Shown here one piece after another: positions 18,161-27,503 of a DNA stretch of 64,000 nt. Under the pieces are notes generated by a model. It saw only the letters and a program-made list of their open reading frames with translations, was not told where the DNA came from and ran no database searches. Position 1 is the stretch's first letter. Every line of letters starts with the position of its first letter. The position numbers were made by a program, and so were the translations under genes. Location of the stretch: the NCBI RefSeq assembly GCF_000315545.1, contig NZ_JH992902.1:1955712-2019711 (forward strand). Direction: 5' to 3'. The stretch is from Selenomonas sp. F0473. Lineage in GTDB: Bacteria > Bacillota > Negativicutes > Selenomonadales > Selenomonadaceae.

Positions 18161-19048
18161 ATGAAGAAGCCTATTTTCCGCGGTGCGGGCGTCGCCATCA
18201 TCACGCCCTTTACCGAGACGGGCATCAACTATCCGGAACTCGGGCGCATCATTGAAGACCAGATTGCGGGCGGAACGGACGCCATCATCATCACGGGCAC
18301 GACGGGCGAGTCCTCAACGACCTCGGACGAGGAACATAAGGAGGCCATCCGCTATACCGCCGCGCAGGTGAAGGGGCGCGTTCCCGTCATCGCGGGGACG
18401 GGCTCGAACGATACCGCGTACGCCGTGCAGCTCTCGCAGTATGCGGAGCGCGTCGGCGCGGACGCGCTGCTCCTCGTGACGCCGTATTATAACAAATGCA
18501 CGCAGAACGGCCTCATCGCGCACTATGCGAAGATTGCGGACAGCGTCGGCATTCCCTCCATTCTCTACAATGTGCCGTCGCGCACGGGGGTGTGCATTCG
18601 GACGGAGACGTATGCCGCGCTCGCAAAGCACCCGCGCATCGTCGGCGTCAAGGAGGCGAGCGGCGATCTCTCGGCGATCCTGCGCCTGCGCGCGGCGGTC
18701 GGGGACGAGCTCGTCCTCTATTCGGGCAACGACGATCAGATCGTGCCGATCCTCTCGCTCGGCGGGCAGGGGGTCATCTCCGTGCTCTCGAACGTCGCGC
18801 CGCGCGTCGCGCACGATATCTGCCAAAATTATTTCGACGGCAATGTCCTCGACGCCGCGCGGCTTCAGATTTCGTACGCCGACCTCATCGACGCGCTCTT
18901 CTGCGAGGTCAATCCCATCCCCGTCAAGACTGCGATGCGGATGCTCGGCTACGATACGGGCGGCCTCCGTATGCCGCTCTCGGAACCCGAACCCGCGCAC
19001 GCCGCTCAAATCGAGGCAGCGCTGCGGGCGCATGATTTAATTAAATAA
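18161..19048 (+). CDS. dapA: 4-hydroxy-tetrahydrodipicolinate synthase
   Basis: A 295-residue class I aldolase that condenses pyruvate with aspartate semialdehyde, the first step of the lysine/diaminopimelate branch. Seen: GVAIITPFTETGINYPEL, the TGTTGESSTTSDEEH pyruvate-binding loop, the Tyr motif YNVPSRTG, and the Schiff-base Lys in VGVKEASGDL. ATG 18161 follows GAGGAGG; an upstream in-frame start at 18101 lies on the promoter and is rejected. Confidence 0.95.
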   Translation: MKKPIFRGAGVAIITPFTETGINYPELGRIIEDQIAGGTDAIIITGTTGESSTTSDEEHKEAIRYTAAQVKGRVPVIAGTGSNDTAYAVQLSQYAERVGADALLLVTPYYNKCTQNGLIAHYAKIADSVGIPSILYNVPSRTGVCIRTETYAALAKHPRIVGVKEASGDLSAILRLRAAVGDELVLYSGNDDQIVPILSLGGQGVISVLSNVAPRVAHDICQNYFDGNVLDAARLQISYADLIDALFCEVNPIPVKTAMRMLGYDTGGLRMPLSEPEPAHAAQIEAALRAHDLIK

Positions 19049-19054
19049 AAACGT

Positions 19055-19083
19055 TTGACAGACGCCCCCATTTCATGTAAGAT
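19055..19083 (+). promoter_or_regulatory. Promoter of the solute-binding protein gene
   Basis: TTGACA at 19055-19060, a 17-base spacer and TAAGAT at 19078-19083. The same TTGACA-17-TAAGAT layout recurs before trpF and trpC. Confidence 0.8.
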
Positions 19084-19108
19084 ATGCAAAACATATGAAA
19101 TGGGGGCG
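19063..19108. promoter_or_regulatory. 14-bp inverted repeat spanning the promoter (operator candidate)
   Basis: CGCCCCCATTTCAT at 19063-19076 is mirrored perfectly at 19095-19108 with 18 bases between. The left arm lies between -35 and -10, so the full pair cannot fold in the transcript. A DNA-binding site is the simpler reading. Confidence 0.6.
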
Positions 19109-19115
19109 ATTTAGT

Positions 19116-19895
19116 ATGATATTCAAAAAATATATTGCCGCGGGGCTTCTCGGGGGCGCGGCGCTTCTTGCTGCAGCGGGATGCGGGGGCGTAAATCAGG
19201 CGCAGGAACAGCATGTGTGGCGTGTGGGGACGGATGCGAGCTATGCGCCGTTCGGGTTCCAAGACGAGAAGTCCCACGAGTACGTCGGCTACGACATCGA
19301 CATCATCCGCGCGATTGCGGAGACGCAGGGGCATGAGGTCGCGATCAAGAACCTCAACTTCGACGGGCTGATTCCGGCACTCCAAACGGGCGACCTCGAC
19401 ATCGCGATATCGGATATGACGATCAGCGAGGACCGCGCCAAGACCGTAGATTTTACGGATTCGTACTATAAGGCGGGGCTGAGCATCGTCGTGCGTGCGG
19501 ATGAAACGCGTTACGACAGTTTTGACGATCTGCGCGGCCAGAAGGTCGGCGTGACGATCGGCTCGACGGGCGCCGAGGTCGGCGCGACCATTCCCGCGGT
19601 GCAGCTGCGCGAGTACAGCACCATCGCCGACGCGTTCCTGGATTTGCAGAACGGCGGCGTCGACGCCGTTGTGAACGATACGCCCGTAGACGAATACTAT
19701 GTGCAGAACAAGGGCAAGGGCATCGCGAAGGTCGTGCCCGCGCAGATCAATCAAGAAGACCTCGGCATTGCCGTCAAAAAGGGGAACGCCGCTCTGCTCG
19801 AACAGCTCAATGCGGGGCTGCGCACAATTAAGGAAAACGGGACGTATGCGAAAATCTACCGCAAATGGTTCGGCAAGGAGCCGCCGGCTGAGTGA
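19116..19895 (+). CDS. Amino-acid ABC transporter solute-binding lipoprotein
   Basis: 259 residues from ATG 19116 (an upstream ATG at 19095 lies within the inverted repeat). A lipoprotein signal with lipobox LAAAGC is followed by a family-3 solute-binding fold: WRVGTDASYAPFGFQDEKS, GYDIDIIRAIAE, NFDGLIPALQTGDLDIAISDMTI, and a C-terminal KIYRKWFGKEPP. It would sit on the outer face of the inner membrane and deliver a polar amino acid. The matching permease and ATPase genes lie at 21180-22551, after mmuM. Confidence 0.9.
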   Translation: MIFKKYIAAGLLGGAALLAAAGCGGVNQAQEQHVWRVGTDASYAPFGFQDEKSHEYVGYDIDIIRAIAETQGHEVAIKNLNFDGLIPALQTGDLDIAISDMTISEDRAKTVDFTDSYYKAGLSIVVRADETRYDSFDDLRGQKVGVTIGSTGAEVGATIPAVQLREYSTIADAFLDLQNGGVDAVVNDTPVDEYYVQNKGKGIAKVVPAQINQEDLGIAVKKGNAALLEQLNAGLRTIKENGTYAKIYRKWFGKEPPAE

Positions 19896-19920
19896 GCGGC
19901 GCAGCGAGGGGGGAACGTCT

Positions 19921-20904
19921 TTGAACGCGATAGAGCAGCGGCTTGCAGAGCGCGACGTACTGATACTGGACGGCGCGTTCGCGACGGAGCTGGAGGCGCG
20001 CGGGTTCTCCGTGAACGATGCCCTGTGGTCGGCGAAGGCACTCTTTGAGCGCCCCGATCTCGTGCGGGACATTCATCTCGACTACCTGCGCGCGGGGGCG
20101 GACGTCGTGACGAGCGCGAGCTATCAGGCGACGGTCGAGGGCTTTATGAAAAAGGGCTTTACGGAGGAAGAGGCCGCCGCGCTCATTGTAAGGTCTGTGG
20201 AAATCGCGCGCGAGGCGCGCGATATTTACTGCTTGACTATCCTTGCCGACGAATACCACGCGCAGGAGGCGCGGGAAGAGGGCTGTGCGGAGCAGCGGGG
20301 AACTATCGGAGGGGAGCCGCTCGTCGCTGCGTCCGTCGGCCCCTACGGCGCATATCTTGCCGACGGCTCGGAGTACCGCGGCGATTACGGCATGGATGAG
20401 GACGCGCTCACGGTATTCCATGCGGAGCGCCTCACGCTTCTCGCGGAGGGGCAGCCCGACCTCCTCGCGTGCGAGACGCTGCCGTGCCTCACGGAGGCGC
20501 GGGCGATCGTGCGGGCGCTGCGCGAAAAGGAGATACATATTCCCGCATGGTTCTCGTTCTCCTGCCGCGACGGGGCGCATATCTCCGACGGCACGCCGAT
20601 CGCGGACTGTGCGCGCTTCCTCGCTGATGTGCCGGAGGCCGCGGCGGTCGGCGTGAACTGTACGGCGCCGCAGTACGTTGAATCATTGATTCGGACGATC
20701 CGCGCGGAGACGGACAAGCCGATCGTGGTCTACCCGAACTCGGGAGAGAACTACGATGCGTCGGATAAGACGTGGCACGGCAGCGCGGAGGATTTCGCCG
20801 CCGGGGCGCGGCGCTGGCGCGCAGCCGGCGCGCGGCTCATCGGCGGGTGCTGCCGCACGTCGCCGCGCGACATCGCGGGCATCGCCGCGTGGGCGAAAGC
20901 ATAG
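19921..20904 (+). CDS. mmuM: Homocysteine S-methyltransferase
   Basis: A 327-residue enzyme with a TTG start 8 bases after GAGGGGGG. Seen: LILDGAFATELEARGF at the N-terminus, the zinc-binding Cys of VGVNCTAPQYV, and the paired Cys of GGCCRTSP near the C-terminus, the pattern of the MmuM/BHMT family. It transfers a methyl group from S-methylmethionine (or another donor) to homocysteine to make methionine. Its position inside an amino-acid uptake cluster suggests, but does not prove, that the transporter carries a methionine-related compound. Confidence 0.9.
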   Translation: MNAIEQRLAERDVLILDGAFATELEARGFSVNDALWSAKALFERPDLVRDIHLDYLRAGADVVTSASYQATVEGFMKKGFTEEEAAALIVRSVEIAREARDIYCLTILADEYHAQEAREEGCAEQRGTIGGEPLVAASVGPYGAYLADGSEYRGDYGMDEDALTVFHAERLTLLAEGQPDLLACETLPCLTEARAIVRALREKEIHIPAWFSFSCRDGAHISDGTPIADCARFLADVPEAAAVGVNCTAPQYVESLIRTIRAETDKPIVVYPNSGENYDASDKTWHGSAEDFAAGARRWRAAGARLIGGCCRTSPRDIAGIAAWAKA

Positions 20905-20919
20905 CGAAATTGATAAGAG

Positions 20920-20960
20920 GATTGCCGCATTGAGGATTCTTTGGATGCGGCAATCTTTTT
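20920..20960 (+). terminator. Terminator after mmuM
   Basis: A perfect 11-bp stem (20920-20930 with 20945-20955), a 14-base loop and TTTTT. The rest of 20961-21096 shows nothing further. Confidence 0.88.
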
Positions 20961-21096
20961 GTCTGTCGGGAGGGCGTATGGGGATATGAAAAATATGCGG
21001 GTTTTATCCTATTTGGATTGATTCGCAGGATGCTGCCGCCGTTCCCCATAATCCCAGGCATGACAATAGATTATCCGAATTTTTCATTAACGGTTA

Positions 21097-21125
21097 TTGC
21101 TATTCATTTTGTTAGAGGGTATAAT
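21097..21125 (+). promoter_or_regulatory. Promoter of the permease-ATPase pair
   Basis: TTGCTA at 21097-21102, a 17-base spacer and TATAAT at 21120-21125; the ATG is at 21180. Confidence 0.8.
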
Positions 21126-21179
21126 AGAAATTGAGTTTTTATACAGCGATAAAATGTATGATTGGATTGAGATGACCTT

Positions 21180-21839
21180 ATGAATTTTGATATGAACCTG
21201 GTGTTCAATTCGTTCCCGCTGCTGCTGGTCGGCGCGGGAGTGACGATACAGATCACGGTGCTCTCCACGACGATCGGCTTTATCGTCGGTCTGATCGTGG
21301 CCGTGGCGCGGATATCGAAACTGCGTCCGCTCCCTATGCTGGCGGAGGTCTATGTGGAGTTCTTCCGCGGGACGCCGCTGCTCGTGCAGATATTCCTCTT
21401 TTACTTCGCGCTGCCCGTGGTCACGGGACAGCGCATCGATCCTTTCATCGCTGCGATTTCGGCCTGCGGCATCAACTCCGGCGCGTATGTGGCGGAGATT
21501 TTTCGCGCGGGCATTCAGTCCGTCGACGCGGGACAGATGGAGGCGGGGCGCTCGCTCGGCATGACGTGGATGCAGACGATGCGCTACGTCATCGTGCCGC
21601 AGGCGTTCAAGCGCGTCATTCCGCCGCTCGGCAACGAGTTCATCGCGATGCTGAAGGATTCGTCCCTCGTCTCGGTCATCGGGTTCGAGGAGCTGACGCG
21701 CCGCGGGCAGCTCATCATCGCCAAGACCTACGGTTCGATGGAGATTTGGCTGAGCGTTGCGGTCATCTATCTCGCGATGACGCTCACCATCTCGCGCCTG
21801 GTCGCGTATCTGGAACGGAGGTGTCGGGTCAATGATTGA
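21180..21839 (+). CDS. Polar amino-acid ABC transporter permease
   Basis: A 219-residue HisM/GlnP-type permease with about five hydrophobic segments ([21 protein letters not shown] and so on). The EAA loop is clear: [34 protein letters not shown]. The N-terminal [19 protein letters not shown] stretch is diagnostic of the polar-amino-acid family. The stop overlaps the ATPase start. Expected to form a homodimeric channel with the ATPase and probably the lipoprotein at 19116. Confidence 0.93.
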   Translation: MNFDMNLVFNSFPLLLVGAGVTIQITVLSTTIGFIVGLIVAVARISKLRPLPMLAEVYVEFFRGTPLLVQIFLFYFALPVVTGQRIDPFIAAISACGINSGAYVAEIFRAGIQSVDAGQMEAGRSLGMTWMQTMRYVIVPQAFKRVIPPLGNEFIAMLKDSSLVSVIGFEELTRRGQLIIAKTYGSMEIWLSVAVIYLAMTLTISRLVAYLERRCRVND

Positions 21840-22551
21840 AATCAAGGGACTGCGCAAATCATTCGGCCGGGACGAGGTCCTCAAAGGAATCGACCTCTCC
21901 GTTGCGGAGAAGGAGGTCGTCGTCATCATCGGTCCCTCGGGCTCAGGCAAGAGCACGCTGCTCCGCTGCATGAACCATCTCGAGGAGCCGACGGCGGGCG
22001 AGGTCGTCGTGGACGGCATCACGCTCTCGAGCGAAGCGAATATCAACAAGGTGCGCGAAGAGGTAGGCATGGTGTTCCAGCGCTTTAACCTCTTTCCCCA
22101 TATGACGGTGCTCGAAAATATCATGCTCGCCCCGCGCAAGGTGCGTCATACGGAACGCGTGCAGGCGGAGCAAACGGCGCGGCGGCTGCTCGCGCGCGTG
22201 GGGCTGGCGGAAAAGGCGGACGCCTATCCGGACAATCTCTCGGGCGGGCAGCAGCAGCGCGTCGCGATTGCGCGGGCGCTCGCGATGCACCCGAAGGTGA
22301 TGCTCTTTGACGAGCCGACTTCGGCGCTCGATCCCGAGATGGTCGGCGAGGTGCTCGACGTCATGCGGGCGCTTGCGAACGACGGCATGACGATGGTCGT
22401 TGTCACACACGAGATGGGATTTGCCCGCGAGGTGGGCGACCGCCTGCTCTTTATGGACGAGGGGCGCATCGTCGAGTCGGGCGTGCCGCGGGACGTGTTC
22501 GAGCATCCGCAGGAGGAGCGCACGCAGATATTCCTTTCGAAGGTGCTGTAG
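21832..22551 (+). CDS. Polar amino-acid ABC transporter ATP-binding protein
   Basis: A 239-residue GlnQ/HisP-type ATPase: Walker [11 protein letters not shown]-loop [16 protein letters not shown], signature LSGGQQQR, Walker [17 protein letters not shown], and H-loop [10 protein letters not shown]. Its ATG 21832 lies inside the permease 3' end. It powers uptake with the permease just upstream. Confidence 0.95.
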   Translation: MIEIKGLRKSFGRDEVLKGIDLSVAEKEVVVIIGPSGSGKSTLLRCMNHLEEPTAGEVVVDGITLSSEANINKVREEVGMVFQRFNLFPHMTVLENIMLAPRKVRHTERVQAEQTARRLLARVGLAEKADAYPDNLSGGQQQRVAIARALAMHPKVMLFDEPTSALDPEMVGEVLDVMRALANDGMTMVVVTHEMGFAREVGDRLLFMDEGRIVESGVPRDVFEHPQEERTQIFLSKVL

Positions 22552-22554
22552 TCG

Positions 22555-23451
22555 ATGCGTCTGCGCGGTATCATGATGCTTCTCACGGCGTCCTTCTTTT
22601 GGGGGACGACGTTCGTGGCGCAGATTGTGGGCATGGAGGGGCTCGGGCCTTATACGTATGCGGCGCTGCGGTTCGCGCTCGGCGTCCTGTGCCTCTTGGC
22701 GCTATGGCTCGCATACGGCGGCAAGCGCGCGCAGATGCGGCGGGCGGGGACCTATCGCTCGGGTTTTCGCGCAGGCGTCTCGGTGGGTCTGGCGATGTTT
22801 GTCGGCGTGACGCTGCAGCAGGTCGCTATGATCTATACGACGGCGGGCAAGACGGCGTTCATTACGACGCTCTACATCGTCCTCGTGCCGATCGGGGCGA
22901 TGCTGCTCGGGCAGCGTATCCGCCTCGTCAACTGGCTGGGCGCGGTCTTTGCCTTTGCCGGAGTATACTTCCTCTCGGCCTACGGCGAGATGGAGCTCAA
23001 TGCGGGCGATGTGCTCGTATTCATCAGCGCGTTCTTTTGGATGACGCAGATTCTCCTCATTGACCGTTTCGCGCGTGCGGTGGACGGGATCGAGCTCTGT
23101 CTTTCGCAGCTGATCGTCTGTACGATCGGCAGCATCGTGCTCGCTGCGCTCTACGAGACTTGCACGTGGGCGGCGGTGCGCGGGGCGGCGGCGCCGATCC
23201 TCTACGGGGGGATCCTTTCCTGCGGCGTCGCCTATACGTGCCAGATCCTTGGGCAGGCATATGTGCGTCCCGCGCAGGCGGCGGTCATCCTGTCGCTGGA
23301 AGCGGTCGTTGCCGCTGTCGCGGGCCGTCTCGTCCTCGGGGAGGTCATGGCGCCCGTGCAGATCGCGGGCTGCGCGCTGCTCCTGGCGGGCGCGCTCATT
23401 ACGCAGATGCCCGAGGATACGTTTTCGCGTCAATCGCCGCACACGCGGTGA
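22555..23451 (+). CDS. EamA/DMT-family transporter
   Basis: A 298-residue membrane protein with about ten hydrophobic segments in two EamA repeats. The N-terminal hallmark FFWGTTFVAQIVGMEGLGPYT is the usual start of the first repeat, and the second repeat holds SLEAVVAAVAGRLVLGE. Members export amino acids or other metabolites; the substrate here cannot be read. It starts three bases after the ABC ATPase stop, so it is probably cotranscribed with it. Confidence 0.9.
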   Translation: MRLRGIMMLLTASFFWGTTFVAQIVGMEGLGPYTYAALRFALGVLCLLALWLAYGGKRAQMRRAGTYRSGFRAGVSVGLAMFVGVTLQQVAMIYTTAGKTAFITTLYIVLVPIGAMLLGQRIRLVNWLGAVFAFAGVYFLSAYGEMELNAGDVLVFISAFFWMTQILLIDRFARAVDGIELCLSQLIVCTIGSIVLAALYETCTWAAVRGAAAPILYGGILSCGVAYTCQILGQAYVRPAQAAVILSLEAVVAAVAGRLVLGEVMAPVQIAGCALLLAGALITQMPEDTFSRQSPHTR

Positions 23452-23469
23452 CGTCATAAGGAGTCTATT

Positions 23470-24588
23470 ATGCCGACAGAGGGAATTGTCAAACCGAAAA
23501 TCACCATCAAAGTGGTCGGCGTCGGCGGCGGCGGCAACAATATCGTGCGCTGCGTGCGTGAGAAATACAACCTCGATCTCACGCTGATCGGCATCAACTC
23601 GGATATGAGGCAGCTTCACGCGCTCTATAAGGAGGGCATCTCCGTCCTGCCCCTCGGCGAGAAACTGACGAACGGGCGCGGTACGGGCGGACGCGTCGAA
23701 CTGGGGGAACAGGCGGCGCGCACGGAGGAAAAGAAGATCCGCAGCACCCTCGAGGGAGCCGATCTCGTCATCATCGCGGCGACGATGGGCGGCGGGTTCG
23801 GGACGGGGGCGGCGCCCGTCGTCGCGGAGATCGTTCACGATCTCGGCATTCTCTCGATCGGCGTCGTCACGACGCCTTTTGCCTTCGAACTGCCGCGCAA
23901 AATGGCCACGGCGCAGGAGGGCATCGTGCGGATGCAGGCGCTCACCGACGCGTGCATCACCGTCCGCAATGAAAACCTCATGAAAATCGCGCCGAACCGC
24001 AGCATGTCCTTTGTCGAGGCGTTTGCGCTTGCCGACGAAGTACTGCGCCAGACGGTCGGCTGCGTGGCGGAGTTGATTCTGACGACGGGCGTCATCAACG
24101 TGGACTTTTCCGATGTGACGACGATCTTCCGCCAGAGCGCGTCGAGCGACGCGCTGCTCGCCATCGGGGTCGACGATACGCCGCAGAAAGCCATCCGCAG
24201 GGCGATCGAAAGCCCGCTCATTGACCGCAGTATTACGGGAGCCCGCGGCGTCGTGCTGAACCTTACGGGTGATCCGAAGATGAGTCTGCGCGATGTCGAC
24301 GAGGCGGTGCATTTCATTCATAAGAGCGCGCATCCCGAGGTCAATATCATCGCGGGGCTCGCCGTGCAGCCGGAGATGGCGGGCAAGGTGCAGGCGACCG
24401 TGATTGCGACGGATTTCGACGACGGCAGCGCCGTCCGTAAACAGGAGGACGCGGCGCCGCCCGAGAGCGCGGTGCCGGCCGATACGTTCGATTTTGATAT
24501 GCCGTCGTTTATGCAGAATCCGCCGCCGTCCAAGCCGGGGATCGGCGGCGCCTTTGCCATTCCTCCGTTCCCGCCGCATCGGACATAG
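23470..24588 (+). CDS. Divergent FtsZ-family (tubulin-like) GTPase
   Basis: A 372-residue protein of the FtsZ fold. The N-terminal GVGGGGNN motif (residues 17-24) and the T7 catalytic loop NVDFSDV (210-216) are intact. The tubulin signature, normally GGGTGTG, reads GGGFGTG (107-113), with the first Thr replaced by Phe. The short tail contains FDMPSFMQN, loosely like the FtsZ C-terminal peptide. It lies outside any division cluster, between a transporter gene and an HD protein. Probably a paralogue of the main FtsZ rather than the division protein; whether it polymerises is unknown. AAGGAG precedes ATG 23470. Confidence 0.85.
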   Translation: MPTEGIVKPKITIKVVGVGGGGNNIVRCVREKYNLDLTLIGINSDMRQLHALYKEGISVLPLGEKLTNGRGTGGRVELGEQAARTEEKKIRSTLEGADLVIIAATMGGGFGTGAAPVVAEIVHDLGILSIGVVTTPFAFELPRKMATAQEGIVRMQALTDACITVRNENLMKIAPNRSMSFVEAFALADEVLRQTVGCVAELILTTGVINVDFSDVTTIFRQSASSDALLAIGVDDTPQKAIRRAIESPLIDRSITGARGVVLNLTGDPKMSLRDVDEAVHFIHKSAHPEVNIIAGLAVQPEMAGKVQATVIATDFDDGSAVRKQEDAAPPESAVPADTFDFDMPSFMQNPPPSKPGIGGAFAIPPFPPHRT

Positions 24589-24626
24589 ACGCCGGTTTCG
24601 TCGCGTATGTGAAAGGAGGAACGCGG

Positions 24627-25430
24627 ATGAAGGAACTCCTGCATGAGATGCACGCGTGGATGAACGGCTATATGCGTTCCTATCACACGGACGATGCGGA
24701 GGTCATGCGCGGGATCCGGCTCAAGGAGATCCACACGGGCTATGTGACCGCGAATGCGCGGGCGCTCGCGCGGCACCTCGGCTGCGGCCTGCACGACACG
24801 GCGCTCGCGGAGATCATCGGGCTCTTCCACGACGTGGGGCGGTTTCGCCAGTACGCCGTCTATCGGACCTTTAACGACGCGCAGTCGGAGGATCATGCGG
24901 AACTGGGGCTGAAGGTGCTTGACGGGCTCGATTTTATGGATCGGCTCAGTGCGGCGGACGCCGATCTCGTCCGCTTTGCGGTTAAGTATCACAATAAAAA
25001 GGAAATTGCGGCGACCGACGATCGGCGCAGGCTCTTTTTTGCAAAACTTATCCGCGATGCGGATAAACTGGATATTTACCGTGTTCTGCTGCCGTTCCTA
25101 ACGCCCGAGGGGGCGGATAAAGCGCCGAACTTCGTGCCGTCGGATGCGGCGCAGGAGGTCAGTCCGGACTTTATCGCGGACTTTGCGGCGGGGCGGCAGG
25201 CGGATTACTATCGGCTCAGGACGCACGGCGACCGCAGGATTGTGCGGCTGATGTGGATCTACGATATCAATTTCGTATGGACGCTGCGGCGCATCCGCGA
25301 CCGCGGCTATATCGACGCGTTTATCGAGAGTCTGCCCGCACAGGCGGGTATCGCCGCAGGCGTTGCGCGGCTGCGCGCCTATGTGGCGCGGCGCTGCGGC
25401 GAAGAGGACCAAGCGGAATTATACGGATAA
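24627..25430 (+). CDS. HD-domain phosphohydrolase
   Basis: 267 residues from ATG 24627, placed just after GAAAGGAGG. HD-superfamily ligands appear in order: an early His (KEIHTGYV), the HD pair in [12 protein letters not shown], His in [11 protein letters not shown], His in KYHNKKEI and Asp in IRDADKLD. Such proteins are metal-dependent phosphohydrolases, often acting on nucleotides; the substrate cannot be read here. No membrane segment. glnS follows after 13 bases. Confidence 0.85.
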   Translation: MKELLHEMHAWMNGYMRSYHTDDAEVMRGIRLKEIHTGYVTANARALARHLGCGLHDTALAEIIGLFHDVGRFRQYAVYRTFNDAQSEDHAELGLKVLDGLDFMDRLSAADADLVRFAVKYHNKKEIAATDDRRRLFFAKLIRDADKLDIYRVLLPFLTPEGADKAPNFVPSDAAQEVSPDFIADFAAGRQADYYRLRTHGDRRIVRLMWIYDINFVWTLRRIRDRGYIDAFIESLPAQAGIAAGVARLRAYVARRCGEEDQAELYG

Positions 25431-25443
25431 GAGGGACAACGAA

Positions 25444-27114
25444 ATGGCGGAAACATCGAAAACATCGAATTTTATCCGAAACATCATCGACGAGGATCTG
25501 CGGAACGGGAAGCACGCCACGGGCATTCATACCCGGTTCCCGCCCGAGCCGAACGGGTATCTCCATATCGGACACGCCAAATCCATCTGCCTCAACTTCG
25601 GCGTCGCGGAGGACTATAACGGCCTCTGCAATCTGCGCTTTGACGATACGAACCCGACGAAAGAGGATGTCGAGTACGTGGACTCCATTCAGGAGGATAT
25701 CCGCTGGCTCGGCTTCTCGTGGGGAGACCGGCGGTTCTACGCGTCGGATTATTTCGAGCGCCTCTACGAGTACGCCGTCCGCCTCATCGAAAAAGGACTC
25801 GCCTATGTGGACGACCTCACGGCGGATGAGATCCGCGCCTACCGCGGCACGCTGACCGAGCCGGGCAGGGAAAGCCCGTACCGCAATCGCAGTATAGAGG
25901 AAAATACGGACCTCTTCCGGCGGATGCGGGCGGGGGAGTTCCCGGACGGGGCCCGCGTCCTGCGGGCGAAGATCGATATGGCGTCGCCGAATCTTGTCCT
26001 GCGCGACACGGTGATCTACCGCATCGCGCATGCGCATCATCATCGGACGGGAGACGCGTGGTGCATCTATCCGATGTACGACTTTGCGCATCCTCTTTCG
26101 GATGCGATCGAGGGCATCACGCATTCGCTCTGTACACTCGAGTTCGAGGAGCACCGCCCGTTCTATGACTGGCTGCTCGAGGCGCTCGGTTTTCCGGCTG
26201 AGACCCGCCCGCGCCAGATCGAGTTTGCGCGGCTGAATCTCTCGGGCGCGATTACGAGCAAGCGCAAACTGCGCCGTCTCGTGGAGGAAGGATATGTGCG
26301 CGGATGGGACGATCCGCGGATGCCGACCATCTCCGGGATGCGCCGTCGCGGGTACCCGCCCGCCGCCGTCCGCGCGTTCTGCGAGGAGATCGGCGTCGCG
26401 AAGAGCAACAGCACGGTGGACAGCGCCATGCTCGAGCATGCAGTACGCGACGAGCTCAACCGCAACGCGCCGCGCATCATGGCGGTGCTGCGTCCCGTCA
26501 GGCTCGTCCTCACGAACTACCCGGCGGGCGAGACGGAGTATCTCATGGCGGAAAACAGCCCGACACACGGTGGGCACCGCTATGTGCCGTTCGGACGGGA
26601 ACTCTATATCGACGCCGAAGACTTCATGGAGGAGGCGCCGAAGAAGTTCTTCCGTCTAAAGCCCGGCGGAGAGGTGCGCCTGAAACATGCCTATATCGTC
26701 AAATGTGAGGAAGTCGTCAAGGATGCAGAGGGCCATATCCTTGAGCTGCGCTGTACCTACGACCCGGAGACGCGGAGCGGCGGCGCCACCGCGCACCGCA
26801 AGGTCAAGGGTACGATCCAATGGGTCTCGGCGCAGCATGCGCTCACGGCGGAAGTGCGCCTCTACGACAGCTTGCTGCGCAGCGCTGCGGAAGAGGAGGA
26901 GGAATCCGACGATTTCACTGCGGCGCTGAATCCGCACTCTCTCGAGATCCTCACGGACGCGAAGGTCGAGCCGAGCGTTCGCCTCACGGCGGCGGGGACG
27001 CGCTATCAGTTTCTGCGCGTCGGTTACTTTGCCGTCGACCCGGACACGACGCCGGATCACATGGTGTTCAACCGCATTGTCGGCCTGAAGGACTCGTGGA
27101 GCAAGGCGAAGTGA
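25444..27114 (+). CDS. glnS: Glutaminyl-tRNA synthetase
   Basis: A 556-residue class I synthetase: [17 protein letters not shown] holds the HIGH motif, [16 protein letters not shown] binds ATP and tRNA, and [27 protein letters not shown] carries the KMSKS-equivalent. Two anticodon-binding beta-barrels follow. GlnRS rather than the indirect GatCAB route charges tRNA-Gln with this enzyme. Start chosen at ATG 25444 (AETSKTSNF); earlier in-frame codons overlap the HD gene. Confidence 0.96.
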   Translation: MAETSKTSNFIRNIIDEDLRNGKHATGIHTRFPPEPNGYLHIGHAKSICLNFGVAEDYNGLCNLRFDDTNPTKEDVEYVDSIQEDIRWLGFSWGDRRFYASDYFERLYEYAVRLIEKGLAYVDDLTADEIRAYRGTLTEPGRESPYRNRSIEENTDLFRRMRAGEFPDGARVLRAKIDMASPNLVLRDTVIYRIAHAHHHRTGDAWCIYPMYDFAHPLSDAIEGITHSLCTLEFEEHRPFYDWLLEALGFPAETRPRQIEFARLNLSGAITSKRKLRRLVEEGYVRGWDDPRMPTISGMRRRGYPPAAVRAFCEEIGVAKSNSTVDSAMLEHAVRDELNRNAPRIMAVLRPVRLVLTNYPAGETEYLMAENSPTHGGHRYVPFGRELYIDAEDFMEEAPKKFFRLKPGGEVRLKHAYIVKCEEVVKDAEGHILELRCTYDPETRSGGATAHRKVKGTIQWVSAQHALTAEVRLYDSLLRSAAEEEEESDDFTAALNPHSLEILTDAKVEPSVRLTAAGTRYQFLRVGYFAVDPDTTPDHMVFNRIVGLKDSWSKAK

Positions 27115-27174
27115 GTTCCCGTCGGCAATGACGATATCTTCCGTCGCAGAGAAAACGGTATGAGGAGGTTTGCC

Positions 27175-27471
27175 GTGGCAAAGATTCCCAAGGGGCTGTC
27201 CGATAAAGATATGATGCGGGGGCACGAAGCGGAGGAAACGCTTGCCGAGACCCTGCTGCGCAAGGAAAAAGAGGCAGAGGAGCGCGCCCGCGCGAAAGCG
27301 GAAAAAGAACCTCCCGCCGACCTTGCCCGCGCGGGGCTGACCTCCGCGCAGACTGAAGAACTTGGCCGGGCACTGACGGAACTGAAGCTGACGCTCGCAC
27401 AGGAGCATGTGACGAGTTACCGGCTGAAGATACGGCGCAGCGGCCGACAGGTGATCATCACGGCGACGTGA
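27175..27471 (+). CDS. Small charged protein of unknown function
   Basis: 98 residues from GTG 27175, eight bases after GAGGAGG (an in-frame ATG at 27160 overlaps that site). It begins AKIPKGLSDKDMM and has a strongly charged helical middle (LLRKEKEAEERARAKAEKEP) that could be a short coiled coil. It ends in a basic strand-like tail (YRLKIRRSGRQVIITAT). No cysteine motif, signal or membrane segment. Lies between glnS and a transporter gene on the same strand. Not recognised. Confidence 0.7.
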   Translation: MAKIPKGLSDKDMMRGHEAEETLAETLLRKEKEAEERARAKAEKEPPADLARAGLTSAQTEELGRALTELKLTLAQEHVTSYRLKIRRSGRQVIITAT

Positions 27472-27503
27472 TGAGTTTCTCTGGATGAGAAGAAGGATGT
27501 GTA

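Noticed and set aside
22702..24579. A 625-codon minus-strand frame opposite the EamA and FtsZ-like genes
   Set aside because: Same shadow effect; it spans two unrelated real genes and has no recognisable motif.
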